Assembly: GCF_006364715.1 (NCBI RefSeq)
Contig: NZ_CP040984.1
Span: 124,001-188,000 of the forward strand
Reading direction: 5' to 3'
From: Candidatus Methylopumilus planktonicus
Lineage (GTDB): Bacteria > Pseudomonadota > Gammaproteobacteria > Burkholderiales > Methylophilaceae
DNA length: 64,000 bases
Part shown: in pieces, positions 27,466 to 36,117 of the stretch
Numbering within the stretch: the first letter of the stretch is position 1
Layout: each line of letters opens with the position of its first letter
Translations under genes and position numbers: made by a program
The notes under the pieces: generated by a model
What the model was told of the DNA's origin: nothing
Seen by the model: the letters and a program-made list of their open reading frames with translations, nothing else
The model's database searches: none

Positions 27466-27933
27466 ATGGATAAAACAACATTAGATATTTGGGTAGGTTT
27501 ATTTGTGGCGATTGGCATTGCGGCACTTATGGGTCTCGCTACGAAAGTAGGTAATCTTACAAGCAATACGCTTGGTGAAACCTATGCGGTCACAGCAAAT
27601 TATGAGAATATTGGAGGCCTTAAACCAAGAGCGCCTGTTAAGAGTTCAGGTGTCGTCGTTGGTAGTATTGATAACATCAAATTTGATACGAAAACTTATC
27701 AAGCGGTTGTGACTTTAAAAATAGACAAAAGATATCCGTTTCCTAAAGATACTTTTGCAAATATTTATACATCAGGATTATTAGGTGAGCAATATATTAG
27801 TTTGGAAGCTGGAGGTGACGATCAATTTCTGAAAGAGGGAGATCGCATTTCTAAGACTCAAGATGCGGTTGTATTAGAAAAACTCATCAGTCAGTTCTTG
27901 TATAATAAAGCCACTGAAGAACCTAAAAAATAA
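27466..27933 (+). CDS. mlaD: phospholipid transport MCE protein MlaD
   Basis: Single-pass inner-membrane protein whose MCE domain forms the hexameric periplasmic ring of the Mla transporter. One N-terminal helix (about 8-27), then the MCE domain with G-L-K-P-R-A-P-V-K-S-S-G-V-V-V-G-S-I and G-L-L-G-E-Q-Y-I-S-L-E. At 155 residues it is shorter than E. coli MlaD (about 183), mainly at the C-terminus, with only a brief helix after the MCE fold. Confidence 0.94.
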   Translation: MDKTTLDIWVGLFVAIGIAALMGLATKVGNLTSNTLGETYAVTANYENIGGLKPRAPVKSSGVVVGSIDNIKFDTKTYQAVVTLKIDKRYPFPKDTFANIYTSGLLGEQYISLEAGGDDQFLKEGDRISKTQDAVVLEKLISQFLYNKATEEPKK

Positions 27934-27960
27934 CTAAAATTTAAAAGGAATTTTAAACAC

Positions 27961-28572
27961 ATGAAAAAGTTTTTATTAGTGATTTTAAGTTTGATGATGT
28001 CAATGAGCATATTTGCTGCAGAGGCGCCTGATGTTTTTGTTAAAAAAATAGCCAATGAAGTTTTTGAAATTTTAAAAACGGATAAAGATTTAAGATCTGG
28101 CAATAAAGAAAAAGCTTATAAAATTACTGAAGAGAAGATATTACCTTATTTTAATTTTGATCGTATTTCTAAGCTTGTATTAGGTAAAGCCTATCCATCA
28201 GCAACAAAAGAAGAGCAAGAAGCCTTTAAAAAAGAATTCAGAACGATGCTTGTAAAAACTTATGGCAGCGCACTATTAAGATTTAAAGATCAGACGCTTA
28301 ACTATAAGCCAGCGAGATTCGAACCGACAGACGAAGAGGTGTTAATTAAGACAGAGGTGCTGCAGCCAGGCGCCCCTCCTTTGCCTATTGATTATATGCT
28401 TGAAAAAGATGGTAATTCATGGAAAGTTTTTGACATTGTTATTGAAGGTGTGAGCTTAGTAACAAATTATCGCGGTCAATTTGGTAATGAAATTAGACAA
28501 AATGGCATAGCTTCTCTTATTACAAAACTTGCCGAGAAGAATGCTAATTATGATAAGACCTCTAACAAATGA
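27961..28572 (+). CDS. mlaC: periplasmic phospholipid carrier MlaC
   Basis: Soluble lipid carrier that shuttles phospholipid between the outer-membrane lipoprotein MlaA and MlaFEDB. 203 residues with a signal peptide (about 1-20, ending M-S-I-F-A-A). The Tol-Ttg2/MlaC core has P-Y-F-N-F-D-R-I-S, L-V-L-G-K, F-R-T-M-L-V-K-T-Y, and the late W-K-V-F-D-I-V-I-E-G-V-S-L-V-x-N-Y-R block, the strongest family marker. In many relatives mlaA lies between mlaD and mlaC; here the gap is only 27 bases. Confidence 0.93.
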   Translation: MKKFLLVILSLMMSMSIFAAEAPDVFVKKIANEVFEILKTDKDLRSGNKEKAYKITEEKILPYFNFDRISKLVLGKAYPSATKEEQEAFKKEFRTMLVKTYGSALLRFKDQTLNYKPARFEPTDEEVLIKTEVLQPGAPPLPIDYMLEKDGNSWKVFDIVIEGVSLVTNYRGQFGNEIRQNGIASLITKLAEKNANYDKTSNK

Positions 28573-28853
28573 TCGACTTTGATAAAAGCCAATGGAATTT
28601 AAGTGGCGATCTTACGATTGAAAAAATACCTACTATTATTGATTTAATTAAAAAACAAAAAACAGATAAAAAAACGACAATTGATTTTTCAAAAGTGACT
28701 TCAATTGACACTTCAACCTTAAGTTTAATTTTTGAATTACAACGAGAGGCTAAAAAAAATCAATCACATTTTACTTTCAAGAATTTACCAAAGAATTTAA
28801 ACAGTCTTGCTAAATTATACGGAGTGGAAGATCTCGTATCTTCCCTCCATTAA
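28569..28853 (+). CDS. mlaB: STAS-domain protein MlaB
   Basis: Small cytoplasmic STAS protein (94 residues) that binds and stabilises MlaF. The fold shows as L-x-G-D-L-T-I-E-K-I-P near the start and T-I-D-F-S-K-V-T-S-I-D-T-S-T-L-S-L-I-F-E in the middle, with the STAS loop D-T-S. The ATG overlaps the mlaC stop by 4 bases, supporting the assignment by position. Confidence 0.88.
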   Translation: MIDFDKSQWNLSGDLTIEKIPTIIDLIKKQKTDKKTTIDFSKVTSIDTSTLSLIFELQREAKKNQSHFTFKNLPKNLNSLAKLYGVEDLVSSLH

Positions 28854-28901
28854 ACACTTCTTCTTAAATTTCATTTTAAGAAACCTCCAGTATTTATTTC
28901 A

Positions 28902-29813
28902 ATGAAAAAAGCCATTATATTTAATAAGGTTAAAAAGAACTTCGGTAAGCTAGAGGCTCTCAAAGGTATCGATTTAGTTATTGAAGAAGGCGAATTTTTT
29001 GCGTTGCTGGGGCCAAATGGTGCCGGCAAATCAACGCTCATTAATATTCTGGCAGGTCTCGCAAAACCATCTTCAGGTTCAATCAAAGTTATGGGGCATG
29101 ACGTCATTCAAGACTATCAAAATGCGAGAAGATCGCTTGGTGTCGTGCCTCAAGAATTAGTATTTGACCCCTTTTTTAATGTACGCGAAATGCTCAGATT
29201 TCAAGCTGGCTATTTTGGTAAGGGTCGAGAAAATGATGACTGGATCGATGAAGTAATTGAAGGTCTTGATCTTCAGGAAAAGGCTAATACAAATATGAGA
29301 ATGCTTTCTGGTGGCATGAAAAGGAGGGCTTTAATTGCGCAAGCACTTGTGCATAAGCCCCCCGTCATTGTCTTAGATGAGCCCACAGCAGGAGTAGACG
29401 TAGAGCTTAGAAAAAGGTTATGGCAGTTTATTAAAAAACTGAATCAAAAAGGTCACACTATTGTTCTGACTACACATTATTTAGAAGAGGCTGAGACGTT
29501 ATGCAGCCGAGTAGCCATGATGGACCAAGGCAAAGTAGTTGCGTTGGATAAAACGAGAAATTTATTAAAGCGCTTTTCAGCAAAAAATTTAAATTTACGT
29601 TTAGATCTAAAGAATAAAAAAATCCCAGTAAGCGTTCAAAAGTTCATACAGTCGTCAGATCACAGTTTAATAACTTTCTTACTTGAAGAAATAGCAGAAG
29701 TAGAATTTATTATGAGTGAATTAAAAAAATCAAAGATTAAAATATTAGATATGGAGCTTACTAATTCAGATTTAGAAAAAGTCTTCTTGAAACTTACCGG
29801 AAGTAAAAGATGA
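28902..29813 (+). CDS. ABC transporter ATP-binding protein (YadG type)
   Basis: ATPase of an ABC-2 exporter. Walker A is G-P-N-G-A-G-K-S-T (37-45), the signature is L-S-G-G-M (135-139), Walker B is V-I-V-L-D-E160-P-T-A-G-V-D, and the switch is T-T-H-Y-L-E-E-A-E. 303 residues with a C-terminal extension seen in this subfamily. It overlaps its permease by 4 bases. The position behind mla and before bolA/murA is conserved in betaproteobacteria; the substrate is not known. Confidence 0.93.
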   Translation: MKKAIIFNKVKKNFGKLEALKGIDLVIEEGEFFALLGPNGAGKSTLINILAGLAKPSSGSIKVMGHDVIQDYQNARRSLGVVPQELVFDPFFNVREMLRFQAGYFGKGRENDDWIDEVIEGLDLQEKANTNMRMLSGGMKRRALIAQALVHKPPVIVLDEPTAGVDVELRKRLWQFIKKLNQKGHTIVLTTHYLEEAETLCSRVAMMDQGKVVALDKTRNLLKRFSAKNLNLRLDLKNKKIPVSVQKFIQSSDHSLITFLLEEIAEVEFIMSELKKSKIKILDMELTNSDLEKVFLKLTGSKR

Positions 29814-30586
29814 TCAATTTTAAAAATGAATTTTTGGGTACGTGGACACTTCTCAAAAAAGAACTATTAAGATTTTGGCGGGTAGTTTTTCAGACAGTGG
29901 CAGCCCCAGTTATTACTGCAGTTCTTTACCTACTTATTTTCTCTCACGTCTTAGCAGATCATGTAAAAGTTTACGATAATGTTGAGTACACTGCGTTTCT
30001 TATTCCAGGATTGATTATGATGTCCTTATTGCAAAATTCCTTTGCAAATAGCTCATCAAGTCTTATTCAGTCGAAAGTCATGGGAAATATTGTATTTATT
30101 TTATTAACACCTATCACCTATCTCCAATTTTTCTTAGCCTTCTTAATAGCATCAATTGTGAGGGGTATTTTCGTAGGCGTTTGTATTTACGCATTTGCTC
30201 TTTTATATGTAGATTTACCTATGTTGCACCCATGGATTATTTTTGGATTCGCAATGCTTGGGGGTGCGCTACTAGGAACATTTGGCATCATTACAGGTAT
30301 ATGGGCTCATCGTTTTGACCAGATGGCAGTTTTCCAAAATTTTGTGATCATGCCATTATCTTTTTTATCGGGGGTCTTTTATTCAATTCATTCTTTGCCA
30401 CCTTTTTGGCAAAAGTTATCCCAACTTAATCCTTTCTTTTATATGATTGATGGTTTCCGATACGGATTTTTTGGGCAGTCCGACGTAGCTCCTTTGTTAA
30501 GTTTTTCAATCGTGACCTTCTTTTTCATTGTGTTAGCTTCCGTTACCTTAGGAATGTTAAAATTCGGCTATAAATTAAGAAGCTAA
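29810..30586 (+). CDS. ABC-2 type transporter permease (YadH type)
   Basis: 258-residue inner-membrane permease with six hydrophobic segments and the ABC-2 signature region near the C-terminus (F-L-S-G-V-F-Y-S-I ... L-P-P-F-W-Q-K-L-S-Q-L-N-P-F-F-Y-M-I-D-G-F-R). It pairs with the overlapping upstream ATPase. The exported substrate cannot be told from sequence. Confidence 0.92.
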   Translation: MINFKNEFLGTWTLLKKELLRFWRVVFQTVAAPVITAVLYLLIFSHVLADHVKVYDNVEYTAFLIPGLIMMSLLQNSFANSSSSLIQSKVMGNIVFILLTPITYLQFFLAFLIASIVRGIFVGVCIYAFALLYVDLPMLHPWIIFGFAMLGGALLGTFGIITGIWAHRFDQMAVFQNFVIMPLSFLSGVFYSIHSLPPFWQKLSQLNPFFYMIDGFRYGFFGQSDVAPLLSFSIVTFFFIVLASVTLGMLKFGYKLRS

Positions 30587-30589
30587 AAG

Positions 30590-30832
30590 ATGACCGCTGA
30601 CGATATTAAGCAATCGATTATTGAAAAACTTGAATGTGAGTTTATTGAAATTTTAGGTGAGGATGGTGCTCATTTTGAAGGCACGATTGTGAGTCGGTTA
30701 TTTGAAGGATTAAATCGCGTCAAACAACACCAAATGGTATTTAATGCTTTAGGAGATAAGATGAAAAGTGATATTCATGCTTTATCTATTAAGACCTATA
30801 CGCTAAATGAGTGGAATCAACTAAAAACATAA
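30590..30832 (+). CDS. BolA family protein (IbaG/YrbA-like)
   Basis: 80-residue BolA-fold protein. The helix-turn-helix-like stretch S-R-L-F-E-G-L-N-R-V-K-Q-H-Q-M-V-F with an invariant His is the family mark, and D-I-H-A-L-S-I-K-T-Y-T closes the fold. BolA proteins pair with monothiol CGFS glutaredoxins to hold a shared [2Fe-2S] cluster, and such a glutaredoxin is the very next gene. IbaG rather than BolA proper is suggested by its length and murA-proximal position. Confidence 0.9.
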   Translation: MTADDIKQSIIEKLECEFIEILGEDGAHFEGTIVSRLFEGLNRVKQHQMVFNALGDKMKSDIHALSIKTYTLNEWNQLKT

Positions 30833-30848
30833 TTTTGAGGAGTAAGGC

Positions 30849-31160
30849 ATGAGCGCGCAAGATAAGATACAAAAAACGATTAATGAACATGATGTAGTTT
30901 TATATATGAAAGGAAGCCCCAAATTTCCTCAGTGCGGATTTTCGAGCCTAGCAACTCAAATTTTAGATGCTTGTGATGCTGATTTTCATGCTATTGACGT
31001 ACTGCAAGATCCAGAAATAAGAGAAGGTATCAAAGTATTTGCTAATTGGCCAACTATTCCTCAACTTTATATTCATGGAGAATTTATTGGTGGCGCTGAC
31101 ATTATCAAAGAGATGTATGAAACTGGAGAATTAGTAAAGTTATTAAAGGCTAATTCATAA
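30849..31160 (+). CDS. grxD: monothiol CGFS glutaredoxin
   Basis: 103-residue Grx4-type protein for Fe-S cluster storage and transfer. The active site C29-G-F-S32 sits after P-K-F-P-Q, with W-P-T-I-P-Q-L-Y and G-G-A-D-I glutathione-binding motifs. A TGAGGAG site precedes the ATG by about six bases. Its location between the BolA gene and murA links it physically to its known protein partner. Confidence 0.95.
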   Translation: MSAQDKIQKTINEHDVVLYMKGSPKFPQCGFSSLATQILDACDADFHAIDVLQDPEIREGIKVFANWPTIPQLYIHGEFIGGADIIKEMYETGELVKLLKANS

Positions 31161-31161
31161 C

Positions 31162-32427
31162 TTGGATAAGTTAGTTATTCAAGGACAGACCCCCCTTCAC
31201 GGCGAGCTTGAAATATCAGGTGCTAAAAACGCAGCCTTACCTATACTTATTGCATCCCTTCTTACTGAAGACACATTATCGTTAACACATGTACCTCATC
31301 TGCAAGATGTTAATACAACTAAGTCTTTACTTAAATATATGGGTGTTGATATCCAGGTTGAAAACGACAAAACTGAATTAACTGCAAAAGAAATTACTAG
31401 TAAAAATGCACCTTATGAGCGAGTTAAAACAATGCGCGCTTCTATTCTTGTTTTAGGCCCTTTGCTTGCAAGATTCGGTGAAGCTCGAGTTTCATTACCG
31501 GGAGGTTGTGCCATTGGATCTAGGCCTGTTGATATCCATATCAAAGGGCTTCAGGCAATGGGCGCAAAAATAGATATTCATAATGGCTATATTGAGGCTT
31601 CGACAAAACATTTACCAAAATCGAAGTTACAAGGCTGTAAATTTTATATGGATATTGTTACTGTTACAGGTACCGAGAATTTAATGATGGCTGCCTCATT
31701 AGCTGCAGGGGTCACAATTTTAGAGAATGCTGCTAAGGAACCTGAAGTTGTAGATCTTGGGCAATGCTTAAATAAAATGGGTGCGAAGATTAAAGGTCTA
31801 GGGACTGACGTGATTACAATTGAAGGGGTCGACTCGCTTCATAAAGCAAATCATGACGTGATATTTGATAGAATTGAAGCAGGCACATATTTAGCAGCCG
31901 TTGCAATGACGGGCGGTGACGTACTTTTAAAAAATGTACAGCATAAATACTTAGATGCAATTACGCTAAAATTAATAGAAACCGGCGTTAAAATTGAATC
32001 ACATGAAAATTCAATACGCATTAAAAGTGATGGGAAATTAAAAGCGGTAAGCCTAAGAACCGCGCCTTACCCTGCCTTTCCTACGGATATGCAAGCACAA
32101 ATGATGGCATTAAATACTATTGCAGAAGGTGTATCAGAAGTCACCGAAACTATATTTGAAAATCGTTTTATGCATGTACAAGAGCTTATTCGCATGGGGG
32201 CACAAATCGACATTAGAGGAAACACGGCAATCATCCGAGGTAAGGAATATTTAGAGGGAGCTTCCGTGATGGCAACAGATCTAAGGGCCTCAGCAAGCCT
32301 GGTTATTGCAAGTTTGGCAGCAAGAGGACAAACTACGATTGAGCGTATTTATCATCTGGATCGTGGGTACGAAAAATTAGAGGATAAATTCAATCAACTA
32401 GGCGCCAATATTAAACGGATTCATTAA
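31162..32427 (+). CDS. murA: UDP-N-acetylglucosamine 1-carboxyvinyltransferase MurA
   Basis: First committed step of peptidoglycan synthesis: transfer of enolpyruvate from PEP to UDP-GlcNAc. The catalytic C116 is in P-G-G-C-A-I-G-S-R-P, so the fosfomycin-sensitive Cys form is encoded; K22-N23 (S-G-A-K-N-A) and R-A-S are also present. 421 residues is normal. The start is TTG one base after the grxD stop; it lines up with M-D-K-L in homologues. Confidence 0.97.
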   Translation: MDKLVIQGQTPLHGELEISGAKNAALPILIASLLTEDTLSLTHVPHLQDVNTTKSLLKYMGVDIQVENDKTELTAKEITSKNAPYERVKTMRASILVLGPLLARFGEARVSLPGGCAIGSRPVDIHIKGLQAMGAKIDIHNGYIEASTKHLPKSKLQGCKFYMDIVTVTGTENLMMAASLAAGVTILENAAKEPEVVDLGQCLNKMGAKIKGLGTDVITIEGVDSLHKANHDVIFDRIEAGTYLAAVAMTGGDVLLKNVQHKYLDAITLKLIETGVKIESHENSIRIKSDGKLKAVSLRTAPYPAFPTDMQAQMMALNTIAEGVSEVTETIFENRFMHVQELIRMGAQIDIRGNTAIIRGKEYLEGASVMATDLRASASLVIASLAARGQTTIERIYHLDRGYEKLEDKFNQLGANIKRIH

Positions 32428-32428
32428 G

Positions 32429-33070
32429 ATGAAAATTACAATTGCTTTATCTAAAGGAAGAATATTTGAACAAACTATCCCTCTTCTAGAGAGGATAGGG
32501 ATTACTTGTAATGAGAATCCTGAAACGTCAAGAAAACTTATTTTAGATACCAATCAAAAAAATATAAAACTTATTATTGTAAGAGCTACAGATGTGCCAA
32601 CTTATGTTGAATATGGTGCAGCTGATATTGGCATTACTGGCAAAGACATTCTTGATGAGTATATGGGCGAAGGACTTTACCAGCCCATTGATCTTAATAT
32701 TGGACGTTGCAAAATGATGGTTGCAGCTAAACAAGATTTTGATTATGCAGGCGCTATTAAAAAAGGTGTGCGTTTAAAGGTGGCAACAAAATATGTAAAA
32801 ACGGCCAAAGAGCACTTCGCAAAAAAAGGTATGCATATCGATTTGATTAAACTATATGGCTCAATGGAGCTAGCCCCCCTTGTAGGGCTTGCAGATGTCA
32901 TTGTTGATTTGGTGAGTACAGGAAAGACATTAAAAGCTAATAATCTTGTTGCTGTTGAAGACATTTGTGATATCAGTTCTCGACTCATCATTAACCAAGC
33001 ATCTTTAAAATTAAAAAGAGAGCTCTTACAGCCCATTCTTCGACAGTTTGAAAGTGCTCTCAAAGCATAA
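32429..33070 (+). CDS. hisG: ATP phosphoribosyltransferase, short form HisG
   Basis: First step of histidine synthesis (ATP + PRPP). At 213 residues it is the short HisG form, lacking the C-terminal histidine-binding domain of the ~299-residue enzyme. Family knowledge says short HisG needs the HisRS-like regulatory subunit HisZ, which is not in this window. Motifs are A-L-S-K-G-R-I, G-A-A-D-I-G-I-T-G-K-D and the PRPP loop D-L-V-S-T-G-K-T-L. It follows murA with one base between. Confidence 0.96.
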   Translation: MKITIALSKGRIFEQTIPLLERIGITCNENPETSRKLILDTNQKNIKLIIVRATDVPTYVEYGAADIGITGKDILDEYMGEGLYQPIDLNIGRCKMMVAAKQDFDYAGAIKKGVRLKVATKYVKTAKEHFAKKGMHIDLIKLYGSMELAPLVGLADVIVDLVSTGKTLKANNLVAVEDICDISSRLIINQASLKLKRELLQPILRQFESALKA

Positions 33071-33078
33071 TCGTACCT

Positions 33079-34383
33079 ATGATTCAAATTAAAAAATTAA
33101 ATACAAAAGATCCAAACTTTAAGGATCAGTTAAATAAGCTCATTTTCTTTGAAGCTGAAGATAACATTCAAATCGAAAAAACTGTCGCAGAAATTTTGAG
33201 TGATGTGAAAAAAAGAGGCGACCAAGCTGTGATTGAATATACTAAAAAATTTGATCATGTAGATTTTTCGCGCATGGAAGAGTTTGAAATTTCTAAAGAA
33301 GAATTAAATTTCGCTTTGGAAAATTTACCCGTATTGTCCAGAGAAGCTCTTGAGGAGGCTGCTAAGAGAGTTTTTGATTATCACAAAAAACAGTTAATCA
33401 GCTCTTGGAGCTTCACTGAAGATGATGAGACGTTACTTGGTCAAAAAGTTACATCATTAGATCGGGTAGGTTTATATGTTCCTGGAGGAAAAGCTGCATA
33501 CCCTTCATCAGTATTAATGAATGCAATTCCAGCAAAAGTTGCAGGGGTTCAGGAAATTATTATGGTAGTTCCGTCACCTCGCGGAGAAAGAAACCAACTG
33601 GTATTAGCAGCTGCAGCACTTGTTAAAGTTGATCGTGTATTTGCAATTGGTGGCGCTCAAGCAATAGGGGCTCTTGCCTATGGTACCCAAACAATTCCCC
33701 AAGTCGACAAAATTGTAGGGCCAGGCAATGCTTATGTTGCAGAGGCTAAAAGAAGAGTATTTGGTGTGGTTGGTATTGATATGATTGCAGGGCCTTCTGA
33801 AATACTAATTATTGCAGATGAAAAATCTAATCCAGATTGGATTGCTATGGATTTATTTTCTCAAGCAGAACATGATGAGCTTGCACAATCGATTTTAATT
33901 AGCCCAAGCGCAGAATTTTTAGCCCAGGTTCAGGAAAGTATTAATAAACTGATTGGAAGTATGCCAAGAAAAAATATTATTGAAACTTCTTTAACAAATA
34001 GAGGTGCAATGATCAAAGTAAAAACATTAGAAGAAGCGGCAGAGATTTCAAATTTTATTTCACCCGAACATTTAGAGCTTTCAGTAGAGGATCCAGATAC
34101 CCTCGTTAATAGTATTAAACATGCCGGTGCTATTTTTATGGGAAGAAATACCTGTGAAGCTGTAGGCGACTATTGTGCTGGACCAAATCATGTTCTACCT
34201 ACATCAAGAACAGCAAGATTTTCTTCGCCACTTGGTGTTTATGATTTTCAAAAACGTTCAAGCCTAATTAAATTATCTAATCAAGGTGCTCGTAAGCTTG
34301 GAAAAATTGCTTCAGTCTTGGCGAATGGTGAAGGACTTCAGGCACACGCAAAATCTGCAGAATATCGTATAGATAATGAGTAA
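33079..34383 (+). CDS. hisD: histidinol dehydrogenase
   Basis: Zinc enzyme for the last two oxidations, L-histidinol to L-histidine. 434 residues. Key stretches are V-P-G-G-K-A-A-Y-P-S-S-V, V-G-P-G-N-A-Y-V-A-E-A-K, the zinc/catalytic Q-A-E-H-D (Q and H) and S-P-E-H-L-E, then G-P-N-H-V-L-P-T. It overlaps hisC by 8 bases. Confidence 0.97.
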   Translation: MIQIKKLNTKDPNFKDQLNKLIFFEAEDNIQIEKTVAEILSDVKKRGDQAVIEYTKKFDHVDFSRMEEFEISKEELNFALENLPVLSREALEEAAKRVFDYHKKQLISSWSFTEDDETLLGQKVTSLDRVGLYVPGGKAAYPSSVLMNAIPAKVAGVQEIIMVVPSPRGERNQLVLAAAALVKVDRVFAIGGAQAIGALAYGTQTIPQVDKIVGPGNAYVAEAKRRVFGVVGIDMIAGPSEILIIADEKSNPDWIAMDLFSQAEHDELAQSILISPSAEFLAQVQESINKLIGSMPRKNIIETSLTNRGAMIKVKTLEEAAEISNFISPEHLELSVEDPDTLVNSIKHAGAIFMGRNTCEAVGDYCAGPNHVLPTSRTARFSSPLGVYDFQKRSSLIKLSNQGARKLGKIASVLANGEGLQAHAKSAEYRIDNE

Positions 34384-35440
34384 ATTTTGGAGCAAGATTG
34401 TCCACGGCTTAACACCATATATTCCTGGCGAGCAACCCAAAATTCATAGTCTTGTTAAGTTAAATACGAACGAGAATCCTTATGGGCCGAGTCCAAAAGT
34501 TATTGCTGCAATTAAACAGTTTGCAGATGATACTTTAAAGCTTTACCCAGACCCAAATTCAGAAGCACTTAAAAAATCAATTGCTGATTATTTTAAAGTA
34601 AAGACTAACAATGTTTTTGTGGGTAATGGTTCGGATGAAGTTTTAGCCATGGCTTTTCAGGCGCTTTTAAAACATAACGCACCTATTTTATTTCCTGACA
34701 TTACTTATAGTTTTTACCCCGTATACTGCAAGCTTTATGAAATTGACTTCAAGCTCATACCTGTTAATAGTTCGTTTGAGATTGCATTGAATGATTATTT
34801 AATACCTAATGGAGGTATTGTTTTTCCAAATCCAAATGCACCTACTGGCATTCCTCTTACTTCAAACCAAATTGAAACGTTTCTTAAAAAAAATAATGAC
34901 TCTGTAGTTATTGTAGATGAGGCTTATGTCGATTTTGGGACAGAGTCTGTTATTCACCTTACAGAAAAATATAATAATTTATTGGTGACACATTCTTTTT
35001 CTAAATCGAGATCATTGGCAGGATTAAGACTTGGTTATGCCATAGGGCATAGAGATCTTATTGAAGCATTGATGAGAGTGAAAGATAGTTTTAACTCTTA
35101 CCCAATTGACCGATTAGGATTAATTGCAGGCGTTGAATCCTTCAAAGATGATTCATATTTTAAAAATATCTGCCAAAAGGTTATTCATACGAAACTAAAT
35201 TTTGTAGAGAAATTGACTGGCCTTAATTTTTCAGTACTTCCTTCAGGCGCCAATTTTGTTTTTGCTAAGCATGCTGCTGTAGAAGGAAAAATAATCGTAA
35301 GTAAACTAAGAGATCAAGGAATTGTGGTAAGGCGTTTTGATAATCCGATACGAATTTCCTCTTACATTCGATTCACAATTGGTTCTGATGAGGAAATGGA
35401 TTCATTACTCAAAGCTTTAAAACTTATCCTAAGCGCATGA
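34376..35440 (+). CDS. hisC: histidinol-phosphate aminotransferase
   Basis: PLP-dependent class I/II aminotransferase converting imidazole acetol-phosphate to histidinol phosphate. The Schiff-base lysine is K210 in H-S-F-S-K-S-R, followed by L-A-G-L-R-L-G-Y. N-E-N-P-Y-G-P-S and P-N-P-N-A-P-T-G bind substrate and cofactor. 354 residues is normal. Its ATG lies within the end of hisD. Confidence 0.95.
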   Translation: MSKFWSKIVHGLTPYIPGEQPKIHSLVKLNTNENPYGPSPKVIAAIKQFADDTLKLYPDPNSEALKKSIADYFKVKTNNVFVGNGSDEVLAMAFQALLKHNAPILFPDITYSFYPVYCKLYEIDFKLIPVNSSFEIALNDYLIPNGGIVFPNPNAPTGIPLTSNQIETFLKKNNDSVVIVDEAYVDFGTESVIHLTEKYNNLLVTHSFSKSRSLAGLRLGYAIGHRDLIEALMRVKDSFNSYPIDRLGLIAGVESFKDDSYFKNICQKVIHTKLNFVEKLTGLNFSVLPSGANFVFAKHAAVEGKIIVSKLRDQGIVVRRFDNPIRISSYIRFTIGSDEEMDSLLKALKLILSA

Positions 35441-35455
35441 AATAATTGATGTTAA

Positions 35456-35484
35456 TTACATTTTTAATGAGTTAAAATATCTTA
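35456..35484 (+). promoter_or_regulatory. possible internal his promoter before hisB
   Basis: TTACAT (35456-35461) and TATCTT (35479-35484) are 17 bases apart in the 64-base hisC-hisB gap, one of the larger gaps in an otherwise tightly packed operon. The match is modest. Confidence 0.3.
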
Positions 35485-35504
35485 TCTACTTTAAGTAAAA
35501 AAAT

Positions 35505-36095
35505 ATGACAAGATCAGCATCCGTTTCAAGAAATACAAACGAAACTAAAATTGAGGTAAGTATTAATCTTGATGGTCAGGGGAGTGCAAAACTCAATACT
35601 GGCATTGGTTTCTTGGATCATATGTTAGACCAAGTGGCGCGTCACGGTATGTTCGACTTAGAAGTCACAGCAAAGGGCGATCTTCATATCGATGCACATC
35701 ATACTGTTGAAGATGTTGGTATAGTCCTCGGACAGGCTTTCAGTAAAGCAATCGGAGATAAAAAAGGCATTACCAGATATGGGACAGCCATTATTCCGCT
35801 AGATGAGGCATTATCTAGAGTTGTGCTTGATATCTCAGGCAGGCCTGGACTTATATTTGATGTCGAATTCAAAAGGGCAGTTATAGGTGAATTTGATGTT
35901 GATTTAATACACGAATTTTTTCAAGGATTCGTAAATCATGCAAATATCACGATGCATATCGATAATCTCAAAGGTGATAATTCACATCACCAGGCAGAAA
36001 CAATATATAAAGCATTTGGAAGGGCCCTTAAAATGGCCGTTTGTATTGACCCAAAAATTTCTGGCATAACCCCCTCAACCAAAGGTAGTCTATAA
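35505..36095 (+). CDS. hisB: imidazoleglycerol-phosphate dehydratase
   Basis: Manganese-dependent dehydratase, step 6 of histidine synthesis. 196 residues, so monofunctional; the histidinol-phosphatase domain of enterobacterial HisB is absent and must be supplied by another gene. The repeated metal motifs D-A-H-H-T-V-E-D and S-H-H-Q-A-E-T are clear, as is G-F-L-D-H-M-L. Confidence 0.97.
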   Translation: MTRSASVSRNTNETKIEVSINLDGQGSAKLNTGIGFLDHMLDQVARHGMFDLEVTAKGDLHIDAHHTVEDVGIVLGQAFSKAIGDKKGITRYGTAIIPLDEALSRVVLDISGRPGLIFDVEFKRAVIGEFDVDLIHEFFQGFVNHANITMHIDNLKGDNSHHQAETIYKAFGRALKMAVCIDPKISGITPSTKGSL

Positions 36096-36117
36096 ACCTT
36101 TTTTCACCAAAATAATA

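Noticed and set aside
32400..32430. His-operon leader peptide or attenuator
   Set aside because: hisG begins one base after murA, with no His-codon run or terminator/antiterminator stems between them.
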